Part shown: piece after piece, positions 46,230-57,540 of the stretch
Numbering within the stretch: position 1 is the first letter of the stretch
Layout of the letters: every line of letters begins with the position of its first letter
From: Hofstenia miamia
Lineage: Eukaryota; Xenacoelomorpha; Acoela
Direction: 5' to 3'
DNA length: 64,000 bases
NCBI GenBank assembly: GCA_004352715.1
Contig: SCFE01000042.1
Span: forward strand, 321,069-385,068
Made by a program: the position numbers and the translations under genes
Notes under the pieces: generated by a model
The model's input: the letters and a program-made list of their open reading frames with translations, nothing else
Databases searched by the model: none
What the model was told of the DNA's origin: nothing

Positions 46230-48505
46230 CTTTGTCTATTTTGGACTTTTTCTATATATTTGTTTACATGTAAAACCGTTTAATTTTGTAAATATATAAT
46301 TTTTAATGGAGTTTTCTTAAAATCTTAACCTTTTCGAGTAATGTAGATATTTATGTATTTTTTCAACTTTGAATTATTTCAAAATATATAAAACAAATAA
46401 TGATAAGAATTATATTTCTAAAGTGTCATTGGTGTGCTTGATGAGTATACACTTCTTTAATTGTTTATAAAACCAAGAGAAACATTTTTGTATAACAAAC
46501 TTTCCAAAAACTATATGTAAATATTTAATAATAAAATAGTACAATGTATACTTGCGGTGCACTTCCCAGCACGTATTTTCATAACGTTCGCCTAAATTTC
46601 TAAAGTTTTGTCGTACCAAATAATAATTGCTTTAATAAAATATTCCAATTTAGATCAATATGTAAGCTAGGCTATATTTTCATATCCAAACATATTGAAG
46701 TTTTAATCGGTGCTGTGGACTCCTCAACGCAATTAATTAGTATTATCGTCTTCCACCAATAGCTGTCCATAAAATAAAAAATGATAGACAGTTATGCCTT
46801 TTATTTTCTTTTTCATTTATAGGAAATTTCAATTAATTTAACACTTTATAAAATTAGGGCTTTTACCAAATAACTACTATTGTTTCAGTACTTACAGAGC
46901 AACATTTATACATTAGCAATTGCAATCAGAGATTTAAAACTAATTTGGCCAATTTTGAGCATTGCGTATTGTCACATAACGAATATCCAATTTGTAATGC
47001 TTTCACAGCCATTTTTTGCTTGAGAGGGGGCTTCAAATCAAGCCTTCAAATTTTGAACAAAGTATCTTTTCTATTTGATGATTTTATGACTAAAACGTGA
47101 CCATTTTCGTTATCAACAGCAAGAATATTCTTAATTTTTCAAAAACAAACAAATTTCTTTTTCCTTTTGAGGACGTAAATTGAGAACATGAGATTAAAGT
47201 AATAACTTTATCTAATACAGTAGTACGAACTAATTTTATATATATATATATATATATATNNNNNNNNNNNNNNNNNNNNNNNNNNNNNNNNNNNNNNNNN
47301 NNNNNNNNNNNNNNNNNNNNNNNNNNNNNNNNNNNNNNNNNNNNNNNNNNNNNNNNNNNNNNNNNNNNNNNNNNNNNNNNNNNNNNNNNNNNNNNNNNNN
47401 NNNNNNNNNNNNNNNNNNNNNNNNNNNNNNNNNNTATATATATATATATATATAGTCCCTAATATTCGAATAAAATATTCAAATATCATTTACAAAAACG
47501 AGAATATGCTAATGTTTTGTCTTATTGTAGAGTTTTCATTCTATTGAAGAGTGCCTACTACCAAAGAAATTAAAACTTAAGACAATATTTTACCAGAACT
47601 TCATTTATGCAGGCGATCATCCCCAGACATCTGATTAATAGCAAGACGTGCCTGTTTCCATGCTTAGGATTCTTTGGAAATTGTGTGCTTCGGGTCTAAG
47701 ATATCAATTATTAATGTACGAATGAATAAATTTATTTGATGATTCGATTTAGTGAGGACGTTGAAAATGTCGGATATATTTATTATCTAAATATATAATA
47801 TCACCTAAGAGCAAACTTAAATTGAAATATTCAAAAAGGCCCCTTGCAGCTATGATTTATAAAATGTTGAGCTGTTATTAATCTCAAACAAAATTAATCC
47901 ATATCTTACACTATAACACTTGAATGTTGTAATCAATAACTACAAACACTCATTTTTGGTGTAATGCCATTTTTTGAAAATGCGATAATTTATCAAATTA
48001 CACAAACACTAACAATTATCTCAATGGTTAGATGTGTGATTTGTCCAAAATGCCACAGATTAAGCGTGACCAATCACATAGTCTAACCATAACCTAATGA
48101 AACACGATTCCTACATTAATTTGTTGTCCAACAAATATATAAGTTTTAAAATTTCCAATATTTTTTAGGTTTCAGCTTCGAGGTGTTGCAGGACCAAATA
48201 AAATTTGCGAGCTATCATAGAAATATATGTTAAAGAAAACTGTGTCCAAATATGCATAAAATTCTGCTTTATGCCTTAAGCATATATATCCTAGCCCTGA
48301 TTATGGTTATGACGGTTGAAGTACGCTTTTTCACTAATTCACAAAACTTGTTGAACAATCATCTCAAAACGAGACTTAATTAGGATTTTATAGTTTTAAA
48401 ATTGAACTTATTAGTGATTTATCTACAAAAATATAATTTCTTTATTGATGGCTATGGCAGTTTAAGTTTTTCTCTTGTTTTCACAGTTGAAGGTTTGGTT
48501 GTAGC
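46230..48505. other. Non-coding, with (TA)n array and 175-base gap
   Basis: No gene can be supported. A TA array at 47237-47453 contains the gap at 47260-47434. The flank just before the hAT element (48290-48505) is unique sequence. Confidence 0.5.
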
Positions 48506-50850
48506 CAGTGTATTGACTAGTATCGCTTTTGTCGTGTATCGGTATTCTCGTGTATTTAGACCCTCGTGTACCGGTATTTCGTGTATTGAAAAAATCGTGT
48601 ATTCGTGTATTTTTCGTGTATTCAATAAAAGCAATCATTAGCAAAAAATTTATTCTGAAAACGAAATTTGGACATAAGCCTCTAAGTTTTTAGGAGAGAT
48701 CCTTGATCTCCTGTCGCTGGAGCGTAGCTTGCAGGCTGAAAACAGTCGCTCCACTGACCCGCTGCTTGATGGGACAGCTAAAATTTCTAAGGCTGCTGCT
48801 TTAAAATCTGTTGACATTGGACTTTTTTCCCAGAATTGTATGACATCTTCCTGAGTGACGGCACTTTCGAAATATGTTGTCAGGAACTCAACATGGACGG
48901 ATTGGTTTCTGCACCGACTAGGTTTTTGGGACTGATTAAAATCCAACAATTTTTTCTTCGTAACAGGTTCAACTTCGAGCGTTTCTTCGTCTTGTGCAAC
49001 TGTTTGCTTCAAAAACTTCTCAAAATATGTCATAAAAGACTGTCGGCTAAAATCTTTATCAAAGTTGAAAAAATCATTGTCTGTTTCGCAGAATGATAGT
49101 CTAACTTTAGGGTCCAAAATAGAGGCAATTATCATCAATTTCTCTGTTTTTACGAATTCAAACCTTTGGCACAATGAGAAAATAGATCTTTCCTTGAAGG
49201 CATTAACAGAGGCAATTTCAGTGGAAGTGCTTTTAATGGCAAGTTCTAGCATTTGAATTATTGGAATAACAGAACTGACGGTAACAGAACTTCCCTTCTG
49301 AAGAAGGTCAGTTGCTTCTTTGAGATAATTGAGAATTTCAACCAAATTAACAATTTCTTTGAGTTCACTGTCACGAATCTTCAACTCGCTTTTATCGCAG
49401 TTATCAAGAGCAACAGAGATTTGGGAGTTATTTTCAATAACATGGGAGAGTAAAAACAATTCGGAGTTCCATCTTGTTTCAGTCGCCTTTGGTATGGCCA
49501 AATCCAGGTTGTATTTGAAATTAGAACTCCTTTGAGATAGCGCAGCTATCTTATGACACTTTCCAATAGCTCTTGTTATGATAGGGTAATCTCTTATTTC
49601 TTTCAAAGAGTCTTTGACGACAAGCTGAAGCAGATGTGCAGCACAACCGGTCCATTTTCTAGTTGAAACCTCGACATCGTATGTTTCAAAAATTATTTCA
49701 TCGTCTTCGTCATCTAGAAGACCGGAATTGAAACAAGATTTCATATTTGCTGCATTGTCGGTTGTTATGTGGAATGGCGTTATTGCAAAATTTGAAATCT
49801 GATCTTCATACATGGCCGAAATGTTCGCTGATGTATGTGGGGGCGGCAGTTCGGCGAGAAACAGACAACCGGTACGATATTTGTAAACGCGATCGATGTA
49901 ATGAATAGTACATCCCATATAAGCAGTATTGTTCGACGATGTCCAACAATCTAACGTCAACGACGGTCGCCATTTAGTAATGCCCATGTCTGATTTCAGC
50001 TCGCTGATGAAAGCCGCAGCCCCAGCTTTGATGTTGGCGATGTTTGTTCGATATGCGATTGGTTTAAAAGAAGGCTGTGTAATTTGCATGAAGTTTCTAA
50101 ACCATTTTCGTTCCACAATCGTGACGGGAAGACCACCTTTCGCGCACAAATCTTGAGCAATTGACTTTTCAATCGCCTTTTGTTTCGAGAATTTCGACGA
50201 GGAAGTCATCTCTGAGCCAGTAAAAACAATAGTAGTTTGCTCATTTTGTCTAACTTTTGGTTTGCTTTTCCCACCGGATTCGATATGAGCCGCAAGTTCT
50301 CTGGGATGCATCTTCTCGTAGTGTTTTTTGAGATTTCCTTTCGAATTTGCAGAGTATTTCTTCTTTTCTTTGCATACAAGGCATGTTGCGAGCTCAAAAC
50401 CACTTTCCGGAATAGTAAAAAGCTTTGAGTAATCCAAGGTGGTCGCCATTTTAACTGAAAAAGGCGTTAAAATTACTAATATAAAGTTAAAACCGCTTTA
50501 AACGAATTAAATCCAGGTTTGAGAGGCAAGCAGTTATGTAAAACAAAGCTGAAATCATTTAAACTTAGTCAAAAAAATGGCGTTGCAAACTAATTCACGC
50601 TTCTGACGTGAACACACGACCGGTAGGTGGCGATGCGATGGCGAACAGTGCTGTAGTTAAATCATGTAATGATTAATACGTGAGATGATGCAACAAATAA
50701 ACGTGTGAAATTTAAAATACACGATACACGATTTAAAATACACGAATTTCGTATATTGATTTTGCTTCAATCGTGTATTCGTGTATCGTGTACCGGTACT
50801 CAATTTTTCGTGTATAATATCGTGTATCGGTAATACTAGTCAATACACTG
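48506..50850 (-). mobile_element. Complete hAT transposon
   Basis: Boundaries are sharp. The left tip at 48506 reads CAGTGTATTGACTAGTAT and the right tip at 50850 is its exact inverse complement (18 bp). Both are flanked by the same 8 bases, GTTGTAGC (48498-48505 and 50851-50858). Inside each tip lie many CGTGTAT / ATACACG words (about 48530-48625 and 50715-50835), the subterminal repeats that hAT transposases bind. Length is 2345 bp with one intact transposase gene on the minus strand. Perfect target duplication, perfect tips and an unbroken gene all argue for a recent, possibly still mobile insertion. Confidence 0.95.
48650..50449 (-). CDS. hAT transposase with BED zinc finger, intact
   Basis: 599 residues, ATG at 50449 to stop at 48650, no interruptions. 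BED-type finger at the N-terminus: C23, C26, H43, H48. RNase H-like catalytic core: first Asp in LTLDCWTSS (D167), second Asp in HITTDNAANM (D231), the hAT C-x2-H motif GCAAHLLQL (C269, H272) and the TRWNSE tryptophan (W327). The third acidic residue is in PSSSGSVERLFSACK (E567), inside the C-terminal hATC dimerisation region that ends LEAYVQISFSE. All residues needed for cut-and-paste activity are present. The gene fills the transposon, with about 140 bp of subterminal repeats at its 3' side and 400 bp at its 5' side. Confidence 0.95.
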   Translation of the reverse strand: MATTLDYSKLFTIPESGFELATCLVCKEKKKYSANSKGNLKKHYEKMHPRELAAHIESGGKSKPKVRQNEQTTIVFTGSEMTSSSKFSKQKAIEKSIAQDLCAKGGLPVTIVERKWFRNFMQITQPSFKPIAYRTNIANIKAGAAAFISELKSDMGITKWRPSLTLDCWTSSNNTAYMGCTIHYIDRVYKYRTGCLFLAELPPPHTSANISAMYEDQISNFAITPFHITTDNAANMKSCFNSGLLDDEDDEIIFETYDVEVSTRKWTGCAAHLLQLVVKDSLKEIRDYPIITRAIGKCHKIAALSQRSSNFKYNLDLAIPKATETRWNSELFLLSHVIENNSQISVALDNCDKSELKIRDSELKEIVNLVEILNYLKEATDLLQKGSSVTVSSVIPIIQMLELAIKSTSTEIASVNAFKERSIFSLCQRFEFVKTEKLMIIASILDPKVRLSFCETDNDFFNFDKDFSRQSFMTYFEKFLKQTVAQDEETLEVEPVTKKKLLDFNQSQKPSRCRNQSVHVEFLTTYFESAVTQEDVIQFWEKSPMSTDFKAAALEILAVPSSSGSVERLFSACKLRSSDRRSRISPKNLEAYVQISFSE

Positions 50851-50888
50851 GTTGTAGCATCAAGCAATTTTAGTTAAATAACATTTAG

Positions 50889-50985
50889 CTACGGACATAA
50901 CATGCTTAGAATACGGGCACGGACAAACCAACGGGTGTATTTCCATGGGTACGGGTCGGGCACGAGCCCTACCCTAGATTATAAA
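50889..50985. repeat. ACGGGCACGG/GGGTACGGGTCGGGC word cluster
   Basis: Words ACGGGCACGGACA, GGGTACGGGTCGGGCACGAG and the end GCCCTACCCTAGA resemble the right side of another hAT-like element. It lies just outside the complete hAT copy, but the partner end is not evident. Confidence 0.4.
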
Positions 50986-52039
50986 ATATATTTAACAACT
51001 ATTAAAATAAATATGCCATATATACATATTCCGATATTTCAATCATATGTACTATTTTGACTTTGATTAGATTTTAAAAAATTCACTTTTTAAATTTTAG
51101 ATGAAGTATAAATAGTTAAGTACATTTCTACTTGAAAGTTATAATGGCTGCTATAATTCCTAACCTGAAGATGAAAAGCGTTGAAAAATGAAGTCTTAAA
51201 TTAATTTTTTTGCTACAATGCAATGAATGAGTTCTTTTGCAAAAATACTATGTAGGTAAACCAAGTCAGGAATGGTTTCCAAATAACCATAGCTTCTAAT
51301 AATATGATATCATAATTTTATTGCTTAATATATATTCACTATATCATCAGATAGTAGTAATTTTTGTGAAAGCATTACATAACTTTTAATTTAAGTAACT
51401 GCTATAATTAAAAAGCTTTACTTTAGAAATGTAGATGTACAATTGCATTTTGTCTCCCAAGACGGAACCATGGTATCTTCCTAAACAATAAGATGTTCTT
51501 CATTCTATATATAATTAATAAGAACAATTGCAAATTAAGTATAATTATCTGCATAACAGCGGTAATATAATAAAGGGGCTTACCAAATTGGTATCAAATT
51601 AAGATAAAAAAATTATGTAGAAAAATATGTCTGATGAATTCAAATTTTATAAACATAATAACAATTATTATATATTTTCTAATATCTAACTAAACTTACC
51701 CTATTAAGTATTCTCTCTTGCAAAATTCCTAAAGCTGTGTAAAAGTGCGGTTGTATGGCATAAGTTACCGGCAGGTATCAAAGACATAGTTAATTAAACG
51801 GGCCACCACTTAATAACTAATACTAAAAACTTAGTTTTAGCACTTATTGTGCATTGCAAAATTCATGAATATTGATATCCTGATGTCTTAGAATAAAATA
51901 ATTTGTATAAGTCCTCCAAAAATTAGGTTTTGTTGTACTATCAAAATGGGCCTTGATACCTTCTGTGTAGGGAATAAGGGCCATAATATCAATTCCGAAT
52001 CAAAAGTTTGAGCGATGCCCAGTTTACCTCTGCTGTTAT
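50986..52039. other. Non-coding, nothing recognised
   Basis: AT-rich. The 14-mer GGGCCTTGATACCT at about 51949 recurs at about 59248, on the other side of the split retrotransposon. I cannot say whether that is meaningful. Confidence 0.4.
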
Positions 52040-52979
52040 TGGTCTGAAGAAAGACGCCATCATTTCGTTGCTGCGCCAAGCTGTCACTTCTCTCTCTACC
52101 TCGCTCCCCTCATCCAATGATGGTCCTGGTGTCATATGATCCTTGTCTGAATCCCTCACTAAACTTTCCTCCGATGTTTCCTCACTACAATCTCAAATGT
52201 TCTCCTAAGTACGGTCTCATCTCTCCCCAATCATCCTGCTCCAAGTTTCACACCCGCGCTTGCTCCTCCTTCCGCTCTACCGCATCCTCCTAAGTAGTCT
52301 ATCCCTTCGTCTACTAACCGTGATCGTCCTCGTCCAGTTTTTGGTTCTAAGTCTTCCTGCCGTCTCCCTGCTGTTCCAATTAGTTCATTTCCTCGGCCTC
52401 CCCGCAAAGCTCATATCTATATTGGACGTTTTGCTGTCTCTGTGTCCACTCATGATGATCCTGATGTGTGGTCTGAAGGCGGCTTGATTCGTTATTACCG
52501 CCTCTCTGACGATGAGCGCAAATCTTTTGGCCTTCGTCCCCGCGCCGTAATGCGCCTCGCCGTGACTGATTATCTCACTCTGATCTTCCTCTCCCCCTTA
52601 ACTCGGGCTTTTCCTTATTGCTTGCCAATGTCCACAGTCTTGTATCTTTGAACCGTTGTCTCAGTTTTTACAACTTCTTCTTGCAGTCTCCTGTTAACAT
52701 CATTTTCATCACTGAAACCTGGCTTGATCCTTCTGTTGCTGACAGTGTTGTTTTCCCCAACTCTACTCTTAATGATCTTTCTCGTATGGATCGCTCCAGT
52801 GGACGCCATAGAAGTGTTCTCATTGCTTCACGCCTTCCTAACCTTGACATCCGTCCCATCTCATTCGATTCATTATCCTTCGATTTCTGTTGTGGCTGTG
52901 CTGTTGTTCTCAGTGACCATATTGTTTCCCTGCTCTGCGTTTACATCCCTCATTCGAATAGTGCCATTCGCATTCTCAT
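52040..52979 (+). pseudogene. CR1/L2-type retrotransposon: ORF1 remnant and endonuclease, first half
   Basis: Relatively GC-rich. It begins with an ORF1-like remnant (AVIGLKKDAIISLLRQAVTS; later AHIYIGRFAVSVS). Then the start of an APE-type endonuclease: LLANVHSLVSLNRCLSFYNF, IIFITETWLDPSVADSVVFP with the TETW catalytic Glu, SSGRHRSVLIASRLP, and IVSLLCVYIPHSNSA. The frame is cut at 52980 by the TIR transposon and resumes at about 58085. Several stops in ORF1 show decay. Confidence 0.8.
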
Positions 52980-52981
52980 TA

Positions 52982-53360
52982 GGGTGCATCAAACGCCCTC
53001 ATATCGGAAAATCAATGTCATTGGGCGATTTTATTGTGCCACTTGGTCTAAAAACATTTTATTTTGAGTTTCAGAAAATTTGAAGGGCACGTAGGAGGTC
53101 AACCTCACGCTTGAAGATGGCGTCATCAAAAATACCCCACATTTTGCTTTTTCATGAAAAAAACGGTTTATTTTCAAAATTAATATAGAAATTTTGAACT
53201 AAAATTACATAATTTGGTGTGTTAAGCCATTAATACGATTTTTTGAATTTATCAAGAGTAGCTAGCTAAATAACATAATTAACAATTTTTTTTTGAAAAA
53301 CGACCTATTTTGGAATTAAACATAGAATGTTTAGAACGATCAGTACAAATACTAAATGCA
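52982..53360 (+). repeat. Left terminal inverted repeat arm
   Basis: Inverse of 58048-57590. It contains GATGGCGTCATC at about 53116. Homology to the right arm ends near the shared CAGTACAAATACTAAATG (53341-53358 versus the inverse at about 57596-57613). Confidence 0.8.
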
Positions 53361-54257
53361 TCAAATTTTCGAAATACTGATATTATTTAATGGAATGGTG
53401 ATGACCATTTTGAATTAACCAACCATATAAGTGATCATTACTGGAACAATATAAAATAAAAAACCAGTTGAGAAACCTTTTAAAAATGAAAATAATTGGA
53501 TATTATGAAGATAAATAATATCAACAGGTAAGTTACAATGTAACATGTAATCATTTATGAATCAAATTGAATAATCTTATTTAACAAACAATCATTTATA
53601 AAACTTGATTAAAGTTTGACTATCAACAGTCAACAAACAGCAGGTACGATAATCATTTTTTACGACATCTTAGACTCGGAATTTCCTTTCTATTAGATTC
53701 AACTACTTGAAGAGTGTTTTGGTAATGAGCCTCTATTTTCGAGCTGCAGAGAAAATCGGTGCTAAGTGTTACATTTCTTTCTGCAGCATCGTTCACAATA
53801 TTCCGTGATTTCACTTTAGACATTGCTGCATTGTATGATACACTTTTATCCCATTCAGTCACAGGAAGCGCAAGAAAGTCACTATCCAGTCTGAGCAACT
53901 TGAACATGTACCAAGAGTCGACCCCTATTAAATCAGAGAGAGTCGTTTTTTTATCCACTGTTGGAAAAGTGGGTTTGCCGTATCCAGAACCAAATCGTCC
54001 AAGGGGCAACTTATTGAATGTTTCTTCATCAGGTCGGCAATCAATCAGGTTTTGTGCCATCTTCTGGCGAATATCATTAGTTACTTGACTGCTGAACAAG
54101 GACATCGGCACCATTTCAGCGGTCATATACCATAAATGTCGATCAAATGTATCGAGAGCGCTTTTCGATACTATTGAATCGATTTTATCATAGTCCAATA
54201 AGTTATGATAGAGTTTTAAATCGTTCCAAGGCACTTCAAGTGGAGAAGCGCAAGTTN

Positions 54258-55154
54258 CATCAAATTTTCGAAATACTGATATTATTTAATGGAATGGTGA
54301 TGACCATTTTGAATTAACCAACCATATAAGTGATCATTACTGGAACAATATAAAATAAAAAACCAGTTGAGAAACCTTTTAAAAATGAAAATAATTGGAT
54401 ATTATGAAGATAAATAATATCAACAGGTAAGTTACAATGTAACATGTAATCATTTATGAATCAAATTGAATAATCTTATTTAACAAACAATCATTTATAA
54501 AACTTGATTAAAGTTTGACTATCAACAGTCAACAAACAGCAGGTACGATAATCATTTTTTACGACATCTTAGACTCGGAATTTCCTTTCTATTAGATTCA
54601 ACTACTTGAAGAGTGTTTTGGTAATGAGCCTCTATTTTCGAGCTGCAGAGAAAATCGGTGCTAAGTGTTACATTTCTTTCTGCAGCATCGTTCACAATAT
54701 TCCGTGATTTCACTTTAGACATTGCTGCATTGTATGATACACTTTTATCCCATTCAGTCACAGGAAGCGCAAGAAAGTCACTATCCAGTCTGAGCAACTT
54801 GAACATGTACAAAGAGTCGACCCCTATTAAATCAGAGAGAGTCGTTTTTTTATCCACTTTGGAAAAGTGGGTTTGCCATATCCAGAACCGAATCGTCCAA
54901 GGGGCAACTTATTGAATGTTTCTTCATCAGGCCGGCAATCAATCAGGTTTTGTGCCATCTTCTGGCGAATATCATTAGTTACTTGACTGCTGAACAAGGA
55001 CATCGGCACCATTTCAGCGGTCATGTACCATAAATGTCGATCAAATGTAGCGAGAGCACTTTTCGATACTATTGAATCGATTTTATCATAGTCCAATAAG
55101 TTATGATAGAGTTTTAAATCGTTCCAAGGCGCTTCAAGTGGAGAAGCGCAAGTT
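54258..55154. repeat. Second copy of 53359-54256 after an N join
   Basis: Begins right after the N at 54257 and repeats the preceding 898 bases with a few substitutions and one-base indels. Both contain the C-terminal third of the transposase. Protein continuity runs through this second copy, so the first is likely an alternative haplotype or patch. Confidence 0.8.
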
Positions 55155-55647
55155 GCCCACCACTTGAAACAAAGAAGACTTGCAAAATTGGCAAATCTAC
55201 GCAACTTTGGTACTTGATGTGTGGCCGTTATTGTTCCCCGTGGTAAAGTTTTGATATCATTTTTTAACAACTATTTTTAAAACATAGAATACTTTACCCA
55301 TCTATCGGGCTTTGTGCACTGCCCCAGGCCTCAACAACGTAAGTTGATCATAGTCGTCACAGAGGTAAGCTTTAACTAATTTACTAAATTCCTGATAATC
55401 ATCACGGGTGTATTTTATCGTTTTTTCAGATACAGGGATAGTTTCATCAATCCAATTTCCGATTAACTCCTGAATATCTTTGTCATACGGATTCATGTCA
55501 AATGCACATAAGTTTTCCTTATTCAATGGAAGAGCATCAAAATTAGAACGAAACCGATTAAACAAAAAAAGACTTCGGGTGACTTAGCAGCTTTAATATT
55601 GAGATCATCAAAAACATGACTTTCTATTACCTCACCAATATGATGCN

Positions 55648-55873
55648 CAACTTATTGAATGTTTCTTCATCAGGTCGGCAATCAATCAGGTTTTGTGCCA
55701 TCTTCTGGCGAATATCATTAGTTACTTGACTGCTGAACAAGGACATCGGCACCATTTCAGCGGTCATATACCATAAATGTCGATCAAATGTATCGAGAGC
55801 ACTTTTCGATACTATTGAATCGATTTTATCATAGTCCAATAAGTTATGATAGAGTTTTAAATCGTTCCAAGGC
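55648..55873. repeat. Patch between two N joins inside the TIR transposon
   Basis: Bounded by N at 55647 and 55874. It repeats part of the transposase (about 54905-55130) out of order. The sequence after it (55875-56103) repeats 55419-55646. A misassembly around this transposon is clear. Confidence 0.85.
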
Positions 55874-57540
55874 NGTTTTTTCAGATACAGGGATAGTTTC
55901 ATCAATCCAATTTCCGATTAACTCCTGAATATCTTTGTCATACGGATTCATGTCAAATGCACATAAGTTTTCCTTATTCAATGGAAGAGCATCAAAATTA
56001 GAACGAAACCGATTAAACAATGAGACTTCGGGTGACTTAGCAGCTTTAATATTGAGATCATCAAAAACATGACTTTCTATTACCTCACCAATATGATGCT
56101 GGCATCCCGACCAAAGCAAGGCTTTACAAAGAGCCTCTTGAATACTGATACACCCACCAGTGATATGCCCAGTGTTACTTGATGTCGTGTCAAAAACCAT
56201 ATTTACGATATTTTCTGCACAATCCCAGGAGTCCAGAAGAGACATTGTTTTTTCGCATATGATTTCACCAGCTTTACGATCGGAACCACACGGATAACTT
56301 GGTGTACCCATCTTCTGAATTACCAACAAGAACCGCTAATCTTTCTTCGCTTTTGTATTTGTTGGTCAATGTTGGCAATTTCTTGCTATCCCAATCTAGA
56401 GAAGCCATGTCTGGAGCGGTCCATCCATCTTTAATAGAATTCGCCAATCGTTTGCTAATACAAACTCTTGCTCTACTAGCTGTTGCATAAGAACTAGCTA
56501 TTTTACTGGGATCACCTCCGGACTCTTCTATTTATGCGTATGTAAATGCAGCTTGCTGTGTTGGAGTGAGATTGAATCTCGATGCCAGTGCAACTAATTT
56601 TTCGGATCTCATTATATCGTATGGTATCAAGGCAGGTGTTCCTGGTCTGGACGTTCTGTGGTGGGACCGCTTGGGTGTCACCATATCTTCATCAGTCATT
56701 GGCGTCAACTCACCATTCTCATTCTCACTTATGTAGGTATCTTGATCAATTCTCACTTTTGAAAATATCTTTGCCATATCTTCATCTGATCATCTTTTTC
56801 TTTTTGCTTCTGACTCTTTTCTTTCTTGTCGTCTCTCAATAATGCCTGCCAGTTTTGTGTCATGGGCACCAAACGTTGCAATCCTATCCGTTTTCATTGA
56901 AATCAGAAACCTCTTGTCTTCATCATTAAGAATACTTTCAAAATCTGGTTTCCATAGCGGAAATGTCTTTTTGAATATTACTTCATTTTCATCAAGTCTT
57001 TTTAACATAATGGCTGAAGATCTTCTTTTTACAGGAGTTTCTCTTAACTTAGCATTTCGATCTCCTAATTCGATAATTTTCCTAACTGCTCTATCATATG
57101 ATACTATAGGTATGTTCGCATTTTCATAGAACGGCACGATTTTAGCAACATCATACTTTGTAAATAATTGCTTATTGTTTCCTAACTGGTAATATCTATA
57201 ACAGCGAATAACTTGTTCATTTGTTGGTAAACATATACCAGTGATGTCAGAATCGAACTGGGTAACTTTGGCGCCAAAGCCAAATATCCAGCTTTCACAC
57301 CTAGTTATTTTTGAAGCACATGCAATTTTAAAAAATTGTCTTATCTACGATGCATCAATTTCGTTGTCTGTATAAATTGATTAATTCGTAATCCAAATCC
57401 AGTTGAGTACTTTAAAAATTGCACTTATAATTTATTACGTGAACGTGTCAACTATGAGTCACACCCTCATTAATAGACAAATCACCGAATCATTACTCCT
57501 ATATTGGGGTCAAAAACGTAGTGCAAATAAACAATAATGT

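Larger units (their letters stand above)
53653..57310 (-). pseudogene. Transposase-like protein of the TIR transposon (unrecognised family)
   Basis: Minus-strand blocks in order. N-terminal ESWIFGFGAKVTQFDSDITG (about 57290) leads into EQVIRCYRYYQLGNNKQLFT and VPFYENANIPIVSYDRAVRK (57135). Next are an acidic linker ending ASRFNLTPTQQAAFTYA, a stop at 56529-56531 and IEESGGDPSK. The core has NIVNMVFDTTSSNTGHITGG (56205), then LLWSGCQHHIGEVIESHVFD (56105) and SPEVSLFNRFRSNF. The C-terminal half has LLRPGAVHKAR (55310), APWNDLKLYHNLLDYDKIDS (55130), DRHLWYMTAEMVPMSLFSSQ, FGSGYGKPTFP and a basic end SLRCRKK. FDTTSSNTG followed by C-x2-H recalls the second Asp and C-x2-H of hAT cores, but overall I cannot place it. 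One nonsense codon, a frameshift near 56310 and assembly duplications break it. I recall similar unannotated proteins from arthropods and cnidarians. Confidence 0.6.

Noticed and set aside
48836-50428. Plus-strand frames inside the hAT transposon
   Set aside because: Antisense shadows of the intact minus-strand transposase.
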